Part shown: piece after piece, positions 10,828 to 22,840 of the stretch
Numbering within the stretch: position 1 is the first letter of the stretch
Layout: every line of letters starts with the position of its first letter
Assembly: GCA_036346255.1 (NCBI GenBank)
Contig: CM070632.1
Coordinates: 52,836,896-52,900,895 of the forward strand
DNA length: 64,000 nucleotides
Direction: 5' to 3'
DNA from: Ampelocalamus luodianensis
Taxonomy: Eukaryota; Streptophyta; Magnoliopsida; Poales; Poaceae
Translations under genes and position numbers: made by a program
Notes under the pieces: generated by a model
What the model saw: the letters and a program-made list of their open reading frames with translations, nothing else
Told to the model about the DNA's origin: nothing
The model's database searches: none

Positions 10828-12640
10828 ACTCTTAAAGCATAATCGAGATCTAAAACCCCAAAGACAACATGGATCCTTTCCTTCCAGGTGGGAAAATTAC
10901 TCCCCGTAAGCAGTTCAATGTTGTCGATAGTGGCAGCGACATTTGATACATTTATTGCTGAATATCAAAATACAGAGCATAAATCAGAAATAATTATAAG
11001 AAATATGTTGCATGCAATTAATCCTACGTTGGTCTGATTAATAACACACAAAAGCTATAGTTCTAATTCACATCACCGTTGGGCAGAAAATGAAAAGAAC
11101 TAAAAACAATTAATATGGCTATACACATGATTATAATCAACGTTGGTCAGAATATAATCATATGCATATACATAATGCCATAAAGATAAAACATGAAATT
11201 CTCTAATTAAAATATCTCGTTGGTTCAATTTTAATCAGAGACTAAGCATAATATTGAGCAATAATACCTTATTCATGATATATCAAAATTTGGGCAACAA
11301 AACAATAATTAAAACAGTGCACAAAAAGATTTAATCATAAGAAATGCACTGAAAATAAAAGAAAAAGAGAAAATCACTATTTCAGCGGCCCAAAAGGAAT
11401 TCAGCCTAGATCCATCGCGCGGCCCAAAAACGCACACGGCCCATCATGCGCGCGTGCGGCCCAGCTCCCCTCGGTCAGCCCGAAAACGACGGCAACCGTC
11501 GGATGCGATCGGACGGCTGAAAACTCTCGGCCCAAAACCTCTCCGTCGGCCCGGAGAAAAGCGACGCTTGGATCTAAATGGACGGCCGACGATTTGTTCC
11601 GTGTGATACAAAACACCGAAAACCTAAACCCTAACTCCATTCGCTCCTTCCTCTCCCCCGAAAAGCGGTGCAGCGGCGACGTCGCGCATGCGGAAGCACG
11701 GAGCTACAGCTTGACGCCCGCGATGCAGCGACGCGCACACGGCGACGGCGCGGGGAGAGCATTAGCGGCAGCGGCGGCCTGAGGCGGCGCGTTGCAGTCC
11801 CTCTCGCCGGCGCGGCGTGCGACCGAGGTTGCGCGCACCGCCGTCGAGTGGAGCCGCGATGGCGCCCGTGAGCGGAGAAGACCCGGCGATCTCCAAAAAA
11901 AGGTAAGATTTCCGCCGCATCAAAAGGTTTCTTAGGGTTCCGATTGGGATTTAAGGATTCGGGTGGGACGGATTTGGGGATTTCGTTAGGATTTTGTAAT
12001 GATTTCTTGAGTCCTCTCCTTCTAAATGCTAACCCGAGCCTCTAACTCATTAGATCTGACCATAAGAACATCAAAAGGGGCTAAAACAAGTTCGGATTTT
12101 GACTAATTAGGGTTCAAGGATGAGCTAGATTAGGCTCTGATACCAAATGTGTACATAATCTTAGGGCTAAACTCGGACTTAGACGTGAAACCCTAGCTCT
12201 GAATCATGAACACCTACATAAACCTTAGAGCGGAAGCATGAAGGTCTTACCTGAACCTGAAGAAGCCATGAGGGTGATAAACTGATGGTGTAGATGCGTC
12301 GGCGTTTGATGAAGATGCCGTAGATGAAGAAGAGAGGCGTCGGTGATGATGCGTCGGTGGACGTAGTGGTGGTCGTGGACGAAGCCGGTGACGTCGCAGC
12401 GATGATGGGCTCTGGTCTTCGTCCACCTTAGCGCTCGTTAGTAGATCGGGTGTGTGCGGGGTTTAGATGGCCAAGAACTACCAGTGTCAAAACCTGCCGA
12501 GCCCCTTGAGTGTTCTTATTGCGCTAGGTGACCGGGACCCGAACCAAAAAAGGAGTTGGGCGCGCCTCCGATCATGGCGTGTATGGAGACGAGGTCTCCC
12601 GGGATTCTCGGGAACCGTTAGCCGAAGATCATCCCAACAT
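10828..12640 (-). mobile_element. Truncated Copia element, 5' part, reverse strand
   Basis: On the minus strand, gag coding (including IELLTGSNFPTWKERIHVVFG and VLDLDYALR) lies at about 10830-10930. Upstream of it is a roughly 1.2-kb leader (about 10930-12130). The primer site reads TGGTATCAGAGCC at 12133-12145, and an LTR-like stretch extends from about 12148 to about 12640 (plus strand TGTGTACAT... to ...CCCAACA). Only LTR, leader and the beginning of gag remain, and pol and a second LTR are absent. It replaces the middle of the P450 gene. The gag end and the P450 hinge meet in a shared CCTCCATGGAAGCTC-like word, suggesting a junction by microhomology or deletion. The right boundary is estimated. 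Confidence 0.65.
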
Positions 12641-12718
12641 ATACCAGCTACTGATACTATATATTGGTCCTCCGATCCTCAGATATATATATTAATATAT
12701 GTACGCATGCATGTACAG

Positions 12719-13345
12719 GTCATGTTCGAAGCTGGCACGGACACATCATTCATAGTGCTGGAATACGCCATGGTTGAGCTCATGCAGAAACCCCAGCTGA
12801 TGGCCAAGCTACAAGCCGAAGTAAGGGGAAGCGTGCCCAAGGGAAAAGAAATAATTACTGAAGACGACCTGATGATCAGTGGCATGGCCTACCTGAAGGC
12901 CGTCATCAAAGAGACGCTCCGGCTCCACCCCCCGGCGCCGCTCCTCGTGCCCCACCTCTCCATGGCCGACTGCGATGTCGAGGGCTACACCGTGCCCTCT
13001 GGGACACGTGTCATCGTCAACGGGTGGGCCCTGGGGAGGGATGCTAGCTGCTGGGAGAGCGCGGAGGAGTTCGCGCCTGAGCGGTTCATGGAAGGGGGTA
13101 GCAGCGCGGCAGTCGACTACAAGGGGAACGATTTCCATTTCCTGCCGTTCGGGACCGGGCGAAGGATATGCCCAGGCATAAACTTTGCGATCGCCACCAT
13201 CGAGATCATGCTGGCGAACCTCATGTACCACTTCGACTGGGAACTGCCGGAAGCCGGGTCGGTGATCGACAATGCGGAGGCATTCGGGCTGACGGTGCAC
13301 CGGAAGGAGAAGCTCCTCCTTGTCCCAGTACTACCACAAGCTTAA
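12719..13345 (+). pseudogene. Cytochrome P450 C-terminal exon (CYP71-clan)
   Basis: An uninterrupted 208-codon exon follows a good splice acceptor (tgtacag at 12712-12718) and ends in TAA at 13345. It holds the second half of a plant P450. The I-helix oxygen-binding motif is MFEAGTDTSF. The K-helix is KETLRLHPPAPLLVPH, followed by the PERF block (FAPERFM). The heme-binding loop FLPFGTGRRICPG carries the cysteine ligand. Length and motif spacing are normal for the second exon of CYP71-type genes. Because the first exon is destroyed upstream, no functional enzyme is expected unless an alternative promoter exists. The substrate cannot be told from this part. Confidence 0.93.
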
Positions 13346-14381
13346 TCGACCAGTCTCGTGCTAGCTGCTTGTTTAATTATCTACTTGTCATATTCCTAGC
13401 TAGTATTATACGCATGAACGGTGCACTGTCTCACTTGTTGTAAGCATAAAATATATGTAGTTTTGAATAAAACACTACATCAGATGACCATCCGTGCATG
13501 ATTTGCCACATGTCCAGAAGCTAGCAGTGATGATACCATCTTAATTTACCTCAGCCAGCTCTCAATCTCCTAATTCCTAACATGCATGCATGACGAGAGA
13601 TGCATGATCTGGAGGCGCGATCATGAACTCAATCGATGGATCGATCGGTGGCTGCCCGTGCATGTTAGCTTCCCGCGTAGTCGTCGGCGGGCCGTGGGCC
13701 GTGAGTTTTATTGTCTCCTCTAATGAGCCGAAGCAGTGACCTCCCTTTAGGCCCAAAAAGAGACGGCTAGTTTGGCCCTTTTTATCCCTCTCTTGTTTGC
13801 TTTCTTTGTACTGTGTGGATCTCCTCCTTTTTTTTCTTTTTGAAATTTTGTATGGTGTGGATATTCATACATTTCTTCAGGATGCATACTTTTATGTCTA
13901 ATCTTTGACAAATCCAGATCGAGTTTGCATGGCACTCTACTTTTCTCCTTCAGAGATTGACTAAAGATGATTATGTTCTCAAGTACCAAGCACCAGCTCT
14001 ACCAAACCATTAGTCTAGGAAAAAAAAAATCAGGCTGATGCAAATCGTGCAAATACTATCGTCTTCTCATGCCAACCTACCAGTGCTAGTAAGCATGTAC
14101 TACTATCGTCTTCTCAAGCCAACCTACCAGTGCTAGTAAGCATGTGTGTTTCTGCGTAGTGACTAGATCTAACTAAATTCAGGGGATCATCGTCTATGCT
14201 ATTGTTTAGTGCTCGAGCTCAACCTACATCAACCTACACGCCTAACCAAATAAGTAACGATGTTTAGCAGGCAAAAACTGATATATCTCAATTCAAAATA
14301 TACGTACTATTATAAGGTCTTTTTTTGGACTTGTCCTCATCCATAATAATCTTTGGTGCAACAGAGGTATTAGAGACCATC
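13346..14381. other. Intergenic DNA downstream of the P450
   Basis: No gene is seen. The beginning should contain the P450 3' UTR. A 46-bp unit is tandemly duplicated at about 14055-14145 ('tactatcgtcttctca...agtaagcatg' twice). The stretch 13965-14018 is related to sequence at about 34020-34200, where the same two edges are separated by about 150 bp more. Confidence 0.6.
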
Positions 14382-15317
14382 TGATGAGGACATGACCTCT
14401 ATGGATACAACCATATTTGCTATGTTTAATGTTCTAAGTATAAGGTGAGCTCGTTTTTAGGAGTGTCTTTATATTATATGAACTATATGATACTACCTAA
14501 TGATGAAATATATATATGTGCAGCACCATGTCACTTTTGGTCCAAGAGAAGCAAACAGTTGAGTGGACTGTTTTGGAATCCATTCGGCCTCGAGAATCAC
14601 CGACAAAGATCAACTTAAAACAGACATAACTTTCTCATACGGTGTCCATTTAAGGTCCACAAGTACTTGATTGAAAGCTTATTTCGTCCTCTTTCCAACG
14701 GATCTGGCCTCATCTTCGAATTCCTTCTGGACTGATCACAATCATCAAAAGAAGACATCATATCAATTGTTTGGGCCAATCTGGGCTTTGTAATCATACT
14801 GAACTTAGCCCATCTGCCATTGGGCCACTTGGGGGGTGCGGTTACTGTTCACGTGAACAGTAACCCACGAGTTTAATCCCACCCCGCTAGTTCTATTAGT
14901 TGTGTGGCTCCTCATCCCCTATTTAAGGAGGCCGCACCCCCTCTAGTTTTCTTGGATTTTGTTTATGTTTAGTTTGCCTTCGTTGCAACTTGTATCTTTT
15001 GCGTGTGTCGACTAGACCACCCAATTAAGATCCTTATTCAGAATCCCAACTCAATTCAAATATTTCAATTCCTATTTGCAATTTCAGATTGCTTTATCTT
15101 GTTCTTGCGTGCTTCTTCGGTGTATGCAGGAATCGACCTTCGTGGTCGTCAACCGGTTTTCGTGCACAGTTGATAACGACTTGTCGAGCAGTTCAGCGAT
15201 TGCGTGGTTTCGAGCCTTGCGAGTTCGTAGCCAGGATCGTGAGAGTTGAGCGAGTACTACCGAACGTATCATTCTCATCGAAAGATCGGGCCAACAATCG
15301 GACCTTCGGGTTCATCA
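14382..15317 (+). repeat. 5' LTR of the gag-only element
   Basis: 936 bp, nearly identical to 18743-19680 with scattered substitutions and small indels. It contains a perfect 26-bp palindrome centred on the G-box CACGTG (14840-14865), about 55 bp upstream of a TATA-like 'ctatttaagg' at about 14919. This is a plausible U3 promoter layout. Confidence 0.93.
14840..14865. promoter_or_regulatory. G-box-centred perfect palindrome in LTR U3
   Basis: Thirteen-base arms meet without a spacer at CACGTG, the core bound by plant bZIP and bHLH factors. The 3' LTR copy (19204-19229) has one changed base in the outer arm. Its position just upstream of the LTR TATA box supports a promoter role. The binding factor is not shown by the sequence. 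Confidence 0.7.
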
Positions 15318-16633
15318 GGTGGTATCACTGCCAATCACTGCCGTGGCAGCCATAACACCTGTCGCGGCAGCCACCAGCGCGCCCTGCCACCGCCGCTGCC
15401 ACATCCTGCCGTGGCAGCCGAAAACGCCTGCCGCCGCTACCTTTTTGGCCGCCGCGGCAATCAAACCCTAATCTGTTTGGTTTTGGTTTTGGAAGGAGAA
15501 GAAAAGAGATTTGGTTTCCAATTTCAGTTTCAAACCCTAACCAAGAGTTATTTTCTGGTTCAAGAGAAAAAAAAAAAGAGGACAAAAAAAAAGGAAGGAC
15601 AAAAAAAAGGTGTCCACCTTCCCGAAAATTGAAAAGCATGGAAAATTTTTGTCAAAGCTACTGAAAATTGGTGGAGACCTTCTACATATAACCAAAAGCT
15701 TCCAAAAAAAAATTCAGAAAGTTTGGCTCAAGGGTTTGAAAGATATAGCAATTTCAAATTTAAACCCGAGACGGATTCGAGTCCGAGTAGAATTCCGTAT
15801 CCGAGACACCTTCAGTAAAACGGGCATAACTTTTGCATACGGTGTCCGTTTTCGACGTTCTTGTGCTCGTTTCGAAGCTAATTATGAGGCGCATCTTTTC
15901 CACCTAAGCCACTAGTCGCCATCCAGGTGCCCCAAAATCGGTCGTCTTCTGCCCGAAATTCGCATTGCAAATTTTCGGTTTCTGTTTTTGCCATTTCCTT
16001 CGATTTTCCTTTCGGAATTTGGAGTTCGGCTCAACTGTAAAGTTGTAGATCTCGTCGAAACCTTTCAAACAAGCATATATAAGCCATATAAAACTTTGAT
16101 TTTTCATCATTTGAGACTAGCTATTGTTTCTGCTCAATCTAGAGGGCTGTTTGCGTTGCACCGATATTGCTGTCTTTTGTGCTCCACGTCGTGCGAACAA
16201 TCTTGTGCCCTTTACAAAAGTTTGAGTAGTTGGCTAGCGTCTCTCCTAGCACTTGTTGTGAGGCTTTCCCTTGCTTGCATCAAGTCACATTGATCGTTGC
16301 GTGTGCGTACATACACTTCTCTGCATAGGGCTTTGATTAGCTAGCTTTGATTAGGCTAGGATCAACAACATTGGCTAGTACTTTGAACAATTTTTCAACT
16401 TGCATTAACTGATTTGATTATTGCTGATCCTTGCTACCATATTGAAGCCTTCCAAGCTCCACTCCCATCGACTCAAGCAGTGTCGTTCCTCGCAATCGTT
16501 GGACTGATCACAAGTGAGAGTATCACGAACAGCCACCGGTTGTACCACTTCCTTGCTGCATTGGTAAGAACTTGTAAGAACTGGGTATAAGCTTGAGTGT
16601 GAGTGACTTGGTTGAACCTCTAGAACCTAGTAG

Positions 16634-17280
16634 TTGATAGGGACATATACTTGTGATTTGTTTCCTTGTTTTGTACTAACTATGGCAGGTTCACGGAATG
16701 ATTGCAAGATATATCCACCTCTTCTTCGAACTGTTGGACAGGAGTGCAAGATAGTGAACGAGGAAGAGGCACACTTGAGACAAGCTTTTTCACCACGGAG
16801 GTATATGATAGTGATAGTATGTCTCATAAAATTAACTTCACGGTACCATCGCTTCTTTGGGAATTATGATCCCGATGCTTATCTCACATGGGAATTAGAT
16901 GTACAACAATTATTTGCATGCCATGAGTTTCTGATCATCTAAAAGTTAGGTCATACCGTGAGTTTTATGATTTTGCATCTATTTGGTGGAGTGAATATTG
17001 TCGTACTAATCGAATATACCTAGAACATGGAATGATTTGAAGAGAGCAATGAGACATAGATTTGTACCTTCATATTATTCTCGTGAATTGCTTAATAAAT
17101 TGCAACGCTTAAGACAAGGTAGTAGTTCAGAGAGGATTATTATCAAGATTTGCAAACCGCTTTGTCTCGTTGTGGTTTAGAAGAAATCAAGATGCGAAGA
17201 TAACTAGATTTCTAGGAGGATTAAACCATCAAATTCGAATAAACTTGTTTATAAACCTCCATCGTCACTCGCTTGTTTCG
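16634..17280 (+). pseudogene. Ty3/gypsy gag relic
   Basis: A frame from the ATG at 16682 carries FFGNYDPDAYLTWELDVQQLF, typical of the start of the gypsy gag retrotransposon domain. After a stop at about 16940 the homology continues in other frames with 'TWNDLKRAMRHRFVPSYY', 'LNKLQRLRQGSSS' and 'ITRFLGGLNHQIR', the end of that domain. At least two frame changes or stops make it non-functional. Gag would form the particle that packages element RNA. Confidence 0.8.
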
Positions 17281-17282
17281 CC

Positions 17283-18809
17283 TTGCATGCCAAGTTGAAA
17301 AAGAAGTACTGTGGACGACAATCCAAGACCGTTCGTGCTTTTTCGTCTACTTCCACTACACCTTCACGTGTACATGAAACAAATAAGCGCACGGTACAAA
17401 CCTCCGCATCAAGATCATCTTCGGTTGCTTCTCCTGCTGTTGCATCTACCATGATTGCCGCCCCTGCTGCTATGAGCATTACTATGTCTCGTTGTCTTGC
17501 ACCCTTGGCATGCTCATTGTTAATTGAGCTGGAGCAAGAAGAAGAAGGAAAAGCTTCTCACTACTCACCAACTTCAGTACCAACATCATCTGAGTCGAGC
17601 CTACAAGGTAATACAAAAGGTACTGATTTGAACACTCAATCTAAGAACAATAACAATGATTTCATGCCTAGTATCATTGAGCAAAGGGAAAATCAGATTG
17701 TAGTAGAAACCACTGCATCACATGAGGTGCATGAACCTAGTGCTGAGAAGGTAGAAATTCATTTCCTAGCTACAGAATCTGATATTATTAAGAATTTGCA
17801 TGAATCTCGTGATAATTTGATTGATTTGCCGGTGAGTTGAGTGCACCATGTGATAAACTTGTTGATTTACTCACAACTTGAGTGCACCATATGTCAAGTA
17901 ATTGAATTGCTCGCTATTTTAAATGATTCATGTGATGATTTAATCGCATACAATGATCATGTGGAATTGGTTAGACATAAAGACGTTTTGACTAAAATTT
18001 CTCCCGCTGATTCTTTATGTTATATTATGTTGGATTCACCTATGAAATTGTCACATGCCTTGGAAAAAATTTCAGAATTGCATGTTCGAAATTCTTGTTT
18101 AGCACCTACACCCTGGATATAAGTTTAATTTGATTGGAGATTATGGTGTAGACAATAAATTTCTTGTATATCGAATATGCATAACTTGTGATCACATCGA
18201 TGAATTGAAGCATGTTGTTTGAACAACAATTCTTGTGTCTTGAATCTTGTTCAATATGAGAGTCAAATAAAATTTAGTGCTCATCCCATGTCTATGTGTT
18301 CACCTTTATGGCACCATCTAGTAAGGACAATCTGAATGCGATGTTGAATTATGGAAGAACTTACAAATCTTTTCACCATTGCTAGATGAATTTGCTATTG
18401 CTCGTCGACATATGATTATATGGGTGAATTTTGTTTGATTCCAAAAGTTGTAGATTTGCCCATATATGCTACCACTGCAAGTTTACAACTTCAGATATTT
18501 GAATTGCATAAACGCTTCACTTACATTTGCAAAACTAGTTGCAATAATTGTTGTGTGAGAACTTTTGTTTTGATCATTCACATATATGATTGTTGTTGTC
18601 TTCTAACATTAATGGTGCAACAACGAAGAACTGTTAAAACAGATGACATATACATATATCATGCATACACTTTGGCTTCTTTGTTACCCTATTTTCAGCT
18701 TATCAAAAGCCGAGGACGGCTTTGTTTTCAAGAAATGGAGGATGATGAGGACATGACCTCTATGGATACAACCATATTTGCTATGTTTAATGTTCTAAGT
18801 ATAAGGTGA
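17283..18809 (+). other. Gene-like 3' interior of the gag-only element, no pol
   Basis: The frame 17283-17840 (185 codons) continues from the gag region with a basic start (LKKKYCGRQSK) and a Ser/Thr-rich tail. Open stretches at 17841-18122 and 18420-18742 follow without recognisable protease, RT, RNase H or integrase motifs. Whether this is a third-party ORF or decayed leader is open. Sequence beyond 18742 belongs to the 3' LTR. Confidence 0.5.
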
Positions 18810-19680
18810 GCTCGTTTTTAGGAGTGTCTTTCTATTATATGAACTATATGATGCTACCTAATGATGAAATATATATATGTGCAGCACCATGTCACTTTTG
18901 GTCCAAGAAGCAAGCAGTTCGAGCTGGACCTGTTTTGGAATCCAGTTCGGCCTCCAGAATCAGCTTGACAGCATCAACTTAAAACAGACATAACTTTGTC
19001 ATACGGTGTCCGTTTAAGGTCCAAAAGTACTTGATTGAAAGCTTATTTCGTCCTCTTTCCAACGGATCTGTCCTCATCTTCAAATTCCTTCTGGACTGAT
19101 CACAATCATCAAAAGAAGACGTCATATCAATTGTTTGGGCCAATCTGGGCTTTGTAATCATACTGAACTTGGTCCATCTGCCATTGGGCCACTTGGGGGG
19201 TGCGGTTACTGTTCACGTGAACAGCAACCCACGAGTTTAATCCCACCCCGCTAGTTCTATTATTTGTGTGGCTCCTCATCCCCTATTTAAGGAGGCCGCA
19301 CCCCCTCTAGTTTTCTTGGATTTTGTTTATGTTTAGTTTGCCTTCGTTGCAACTTGTATCTTTTGCGTGTGTCGACTAGACCACCCAATTAAGATCCTTA
19401 TTCAGAATCCCAACTCAATTCAAATATTTCAATTCATATTTGCAATTTCGATTGCTTATTTATCTTGTTCTTGCGTGCTTCTTGGTGTATGCAGAATCGA
19501 CTTCGTGGTCGAGTTAACCGGGTATTCGTACGGTTGATAACGACTTGTCGAGCGTTCAGCGATTGCGTGGTTTCGGGTCTTGCGAGTTCGTAGCCAGGAT
19601 CGTGAGAGTTGAGCGACTACTACCGAACGTATCGTTCTCATCGAAAGATCGGGCCAACAATCGGACCTTCGGGTTCATCA
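18743..19680 (+). repeat. 3' LTR of the gag-only element
   Basis: Direct repeat of 14382-15317. It ends in TTCATCA and is followed at once by the CCATC target duplication. It carries the palindrome with one substitution and the TATA-like box. Confidence 0.93.
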
Positions 19681-20170
19681 CCATCGATGTCTTTCACTTA
19701 TCTTCCAAGCTCTCGGTTGAGGGATGAATCCAACGGGTAAACACCTCGGGATCAACTGCGTAGTTTAGCATGTATTTCTGCTGAATGAGTGCCTTGTCAT
19801 ACTTCTCCGGACTGTCAATCAATTGGAAGAAATGGCAACGCACCGACGGTTGTTATGCTTAGATAAAGTCAGCGATATTTAAAATGCAATATGTAATGTG
19901 AAATATTGATGTATGGCATTGACTTACACAGCAATCCCCGCACATGTAGTAAGCCCTTGCGGCGGTACTAAGGTGTGCAGATTGAATGATCCATGCGGGG
20001 TTACCGCAGTCGCACTGCGGGCATGGAAACTCTGGTGGTATAGGAGCAACTTTGCAAGAACAATCAGGACGGCACAAGCACAGGAGTCCACATCCAGATC
20101 AAGCTCGTCACTGGCTCCACAACCATTGTCTCCCCCACCGTCATCTCCCTCCTCTCCGGTGTGCAGCACC
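19681..20170 (-). pseudogene. GRF-type zinc-finger gene fragment, two exons
   Basis: On the minus strand an exon at about 19936-20080 reads a zinc-binding cluster including FPCPQCDCGNPAW and ARAYYMCGDCC, then a GT donor (gtaagt). A second exon at about 19690-19860 reads RCHFFQLIDSPEKYDKAL and VDPEVFTRWIHP. Spacing of the Cys residues and the C-(H/G)FFxW-like continuation are those of GRF-type zinc fingers common in small rice proteins. The 3' side runs into the target site of the gypsy element at 14382-19680, which probably split the gene. The upstream frame is broken. Confidence 0.55.
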
Positions 20171-20599
20171 GCCTGTCGCGGATGTCATCACCCATGTTGT
20201 CCTCATCCCCGACGGCATCGCGTAGGTCTACCGCACCGCCGATGCACTTAACAGTACGTGCAACGCCACGTCCTTCTCCTGAGAGATGTTTGGTGAGAGA
20301 GGTTTGGTTCGGGACACCCTTAGTCTTTTGCAAAAATTTCTCTTACCTATCCAGACAGAAATGATATTATAATAGTCTTAGTGTTCCATAGCAGATATGC
20401 ATATTTTTTAGTATCTTTTCGCAAAGACACGGAAGTTAAGTGTCCAAGAACAAATACTACAAAATTGTAGTGTCCAATAGACAGTTTTTTTTTAATGAGA
20501 AACAGTAGGAAAGGATCCTACTGTGTGTGTGTAAAGAACGAACAAAAAGGTTTACAAGAACACCAAACAAAAAAGAGGGTCCCAACTAACTTAAGCTGC

Positions 20600-21482
20600 T
20601 AAGTCATGCCGAAATGCCAGGTTCTTTTTTTTTTCTTTGCCCTATGGATAACCAGGGCAAAAACTCGGGTGAAGGTGCTGCGCCAATCTTCAAAGCTTGG
20701 ATCAATTTGGTTGAAGATTATGCTATTCCTTGTTATCCAAATGGCCCAAGTTGTCAGCACTATAATCTCCATGAAAAAAAGGTTGTTGGATCTTGAATTT
20801 CATGTGAGGAATTGCTTAATGAGTCAAGCTAAGAGGCAAACGCTGAGGACAAACATAATTCTAGTAGGCCTAAACAAAAGGGCAAGTCCAGAAAAAGGTG
20901 TTGGAGGGTTTCCTCCAATCCTTGGTCACATAAAATGCAGGTATAATCTTCCAACTGGCAAGACTTCCTTCGCAAAAGATTTATAGTGTTGACTCTATCT
21001 CCGAGCAAAAGTCAGAAGAAAACTTTATGACAACTTTGGCAGGTGCTTGCCCAAAGCCAGTTGAAGAAAGAGGGGATTTGAGATGTGCCCATGAGCTGTT
21101 GATACGCTTTGGCCGACGAGAATTGTGGCGAATTCCAAATGTAATGCCAAGAGTCCTTATGAGGTGTTAGCACTAGAACATGTAGCATCTGTTGCACTTG
21201 TTGGAACTGGTTGAAGGCTTGTGCAGAAAGTGGAGTGTGGAAAAGGGATGAGAACTCCACCGTTTGCTTTACTGAGAGAATCGAAGAGATGTCTGGTTTG
21301 ACAAATGAAAACAGCTCCGGGTGTTGTTGACAGAGCAGCTCCAATAGCCAATTTTGCAGTTTGTTTTCCCCTGGTTGACACCACGAACGAAGAAAACCTA
21401 GCCGCCGATGGAGACGCACCCGGCGGCCTCCATGGCTCCACACACGCGGTGCCGGAGGAGGCGCTGATGAGTGATGACACAC
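20600..21482 (-). pseudogene. LINE fragment, RVT zinc-binding (zf-RVT) region
   Basis: A minus-strand frame (about 21012-21300) contains WHYIWNSPQFSSAKAYQQL and FFNWLWASTCQSCHKVFF. Continuing across a frame change, 'LLLRDRVNT', 'CILCDQGLEETLQHLFL' follow. This is the zinc-binding domain that follows reverse transcriptase in plant non-LTR retrotransposons. The RT core and endonuclease are absent, and stops follow downstream, so it is a 3' relic. A 5' extension of the frame (21300-21482) has no LINE similarity. Confidence 0.75.
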
Positions 21483-22840
21483 CTTGTGCGGTAGGAGCCA
21501 GTGGCGGCGCGATACGTCCGTTATTCACTGATGCCGGCTGCTCTTGACGCCCAAAATTCCCGCCTGCCTCACCTCTGCTGGGCCGAACAACAAAGAAAAA
21601 ACCTTCCGATGGCTCTTTGTTACTTCCAGGAAATGAAACGTTATTAAGTTCCAGAACTTTTTTCTTCTAGCCGATAGCACAGTTATTGATTGATGTGAAG
21701 ACATGAACACTGGTTTCAGACTTTTGGACCTTGAAAGTTGATTTGCGAGTGAAACCTCCATTCAAATGTGCTCTGTTTTTGTTTTTCATTACTTGTATGC
21801 AATTTTCCGAAACTAATCATCAAATTCGAACAGAAAGATACCATCTGGGATACTATGGATGTTTGGATGTACTCAAAAAGAAGATTTATAGTATATGTTG
21901 GTGCTAGTCTAATAGGTGGAGGTCCAGTCCCAACTTCAGTGACCAAAGAGAGCACGTGAAGAATCGGTGAAGCTCAAACTAGCTATGCATGTTCAGCAAA
22001 GAGTAATGGACATGTAATTAGTTTTGATGCCACAGTTTACTCTGAAAGTGTCATTTAGATGGATTGTTCCCACAAGCCCTTCTGACTTGGATCAAACACT
22101 GATGTCTGTCACAGAACTATCCACCCAGGATACCCGAGCAGTGCCGCCAATTGAGATGCAGATAGATGGAAGGGTCCAAAGTCATAATTGTCCACCTCTT
22201 GGGGCTTTATTGCCGACCCAAAAATATGATTCACTCCCAAGTGATTATGTTTAGGCCAAGTGGTCAACCGATCATGCTTAGGCAACTTCAGTTAGATGCG
22301 AGCATGTAATGTATTTGGAATGCCATACAAGTTAACAACGTTCTGTTATATGTATGGGACATTTGTACAGAATATCATTTTGTGTGCTGAATTTTCTAGT
22401 GTTTTGCTAGTTTCATATTTGGAAGTATATATAAGAAGAATCTTGCACCCATTCGAGCTAGTTGAAAATTTGCAGTGTTGTTTGTGCGTGAATTCAGAGT
22501 ACTGTTATAACTTATAAGCTGTAAATAGCTGCGTAAAACTGAATAAATTATCTGAATTTTCCCAGCTTTTTTTTGGGGGGGGAGGGGGGGGCGTTAGACC
22601 CTGTGTAAAAATTGAGATGTATGCTTGTCCAGAGTGAAGTATATGCCCAATGTTTATTGCCATCCGTGGAAATGAATGGATGCTCAAAGTGTGCACGTGT
22701 AAAATTGGGTGAATGTGGTATGTATTAAGTTACATACACCAATTAATTCACCTAAAAACTTAAGTTTCCTCTCACGTGTAGGCTACCTCAGGCCTAACAC
22801 GTGGAATAGAAATGAACTGCAATTATTATTTTTTATAGTT
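21483..22840. other. Intergenic DNA, no recognised gene
   Basis: Short frames at 21840-22260 (plus) carry several stops and no domain I recognise. A guanine run (ttggggggggaggggggggg type) lies at about 22570-22590. The segment at 22739-22765 ('caattaattcacctaaaaac...') recurs in the same orientation at 27090-27115, on the other side of the TIR element. Confidence 0.5.

Larger units (their letters stand above)
14382..19680 (+). mobile_element. Complete gag-only Ty3/gypsy-type LTR retrotransposon
   Basis: LTRs of 936 and 938 bp (14382-15317 and 18743-19680) both run TGATGAGG...TTCATCA. The pentamer CCATC lies directly outside both ends (14377-14381 and 19681-19685), a perfect target duplication. 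A TGGTATCA primer-site-like word begins at 15320, and a purine-rich tract (agaaatggagga) precedes the 3' LTR. The 3.4-kb interior holds a decayed gypsy gag and a following gene-like stretch, but no protease, RT or integrase. It is therefore non-autonomous and must have been mobilised by a partner element. The family name cannot be assigned from sequence alone. Confidence 0.93.

Noticed and set aside
11624..11640. Telomere-like words (aaaccctaa) near 11624
   Set aside because: Only isolated words, common in plant promoters and LTRs; no array.
12467..12718. Upstream extension of the P450 C-terminal frame
   Set aside because: The frame is open by chance through the LTR-like and intron sequence. 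Homology starts only after the acceptor at 12718.
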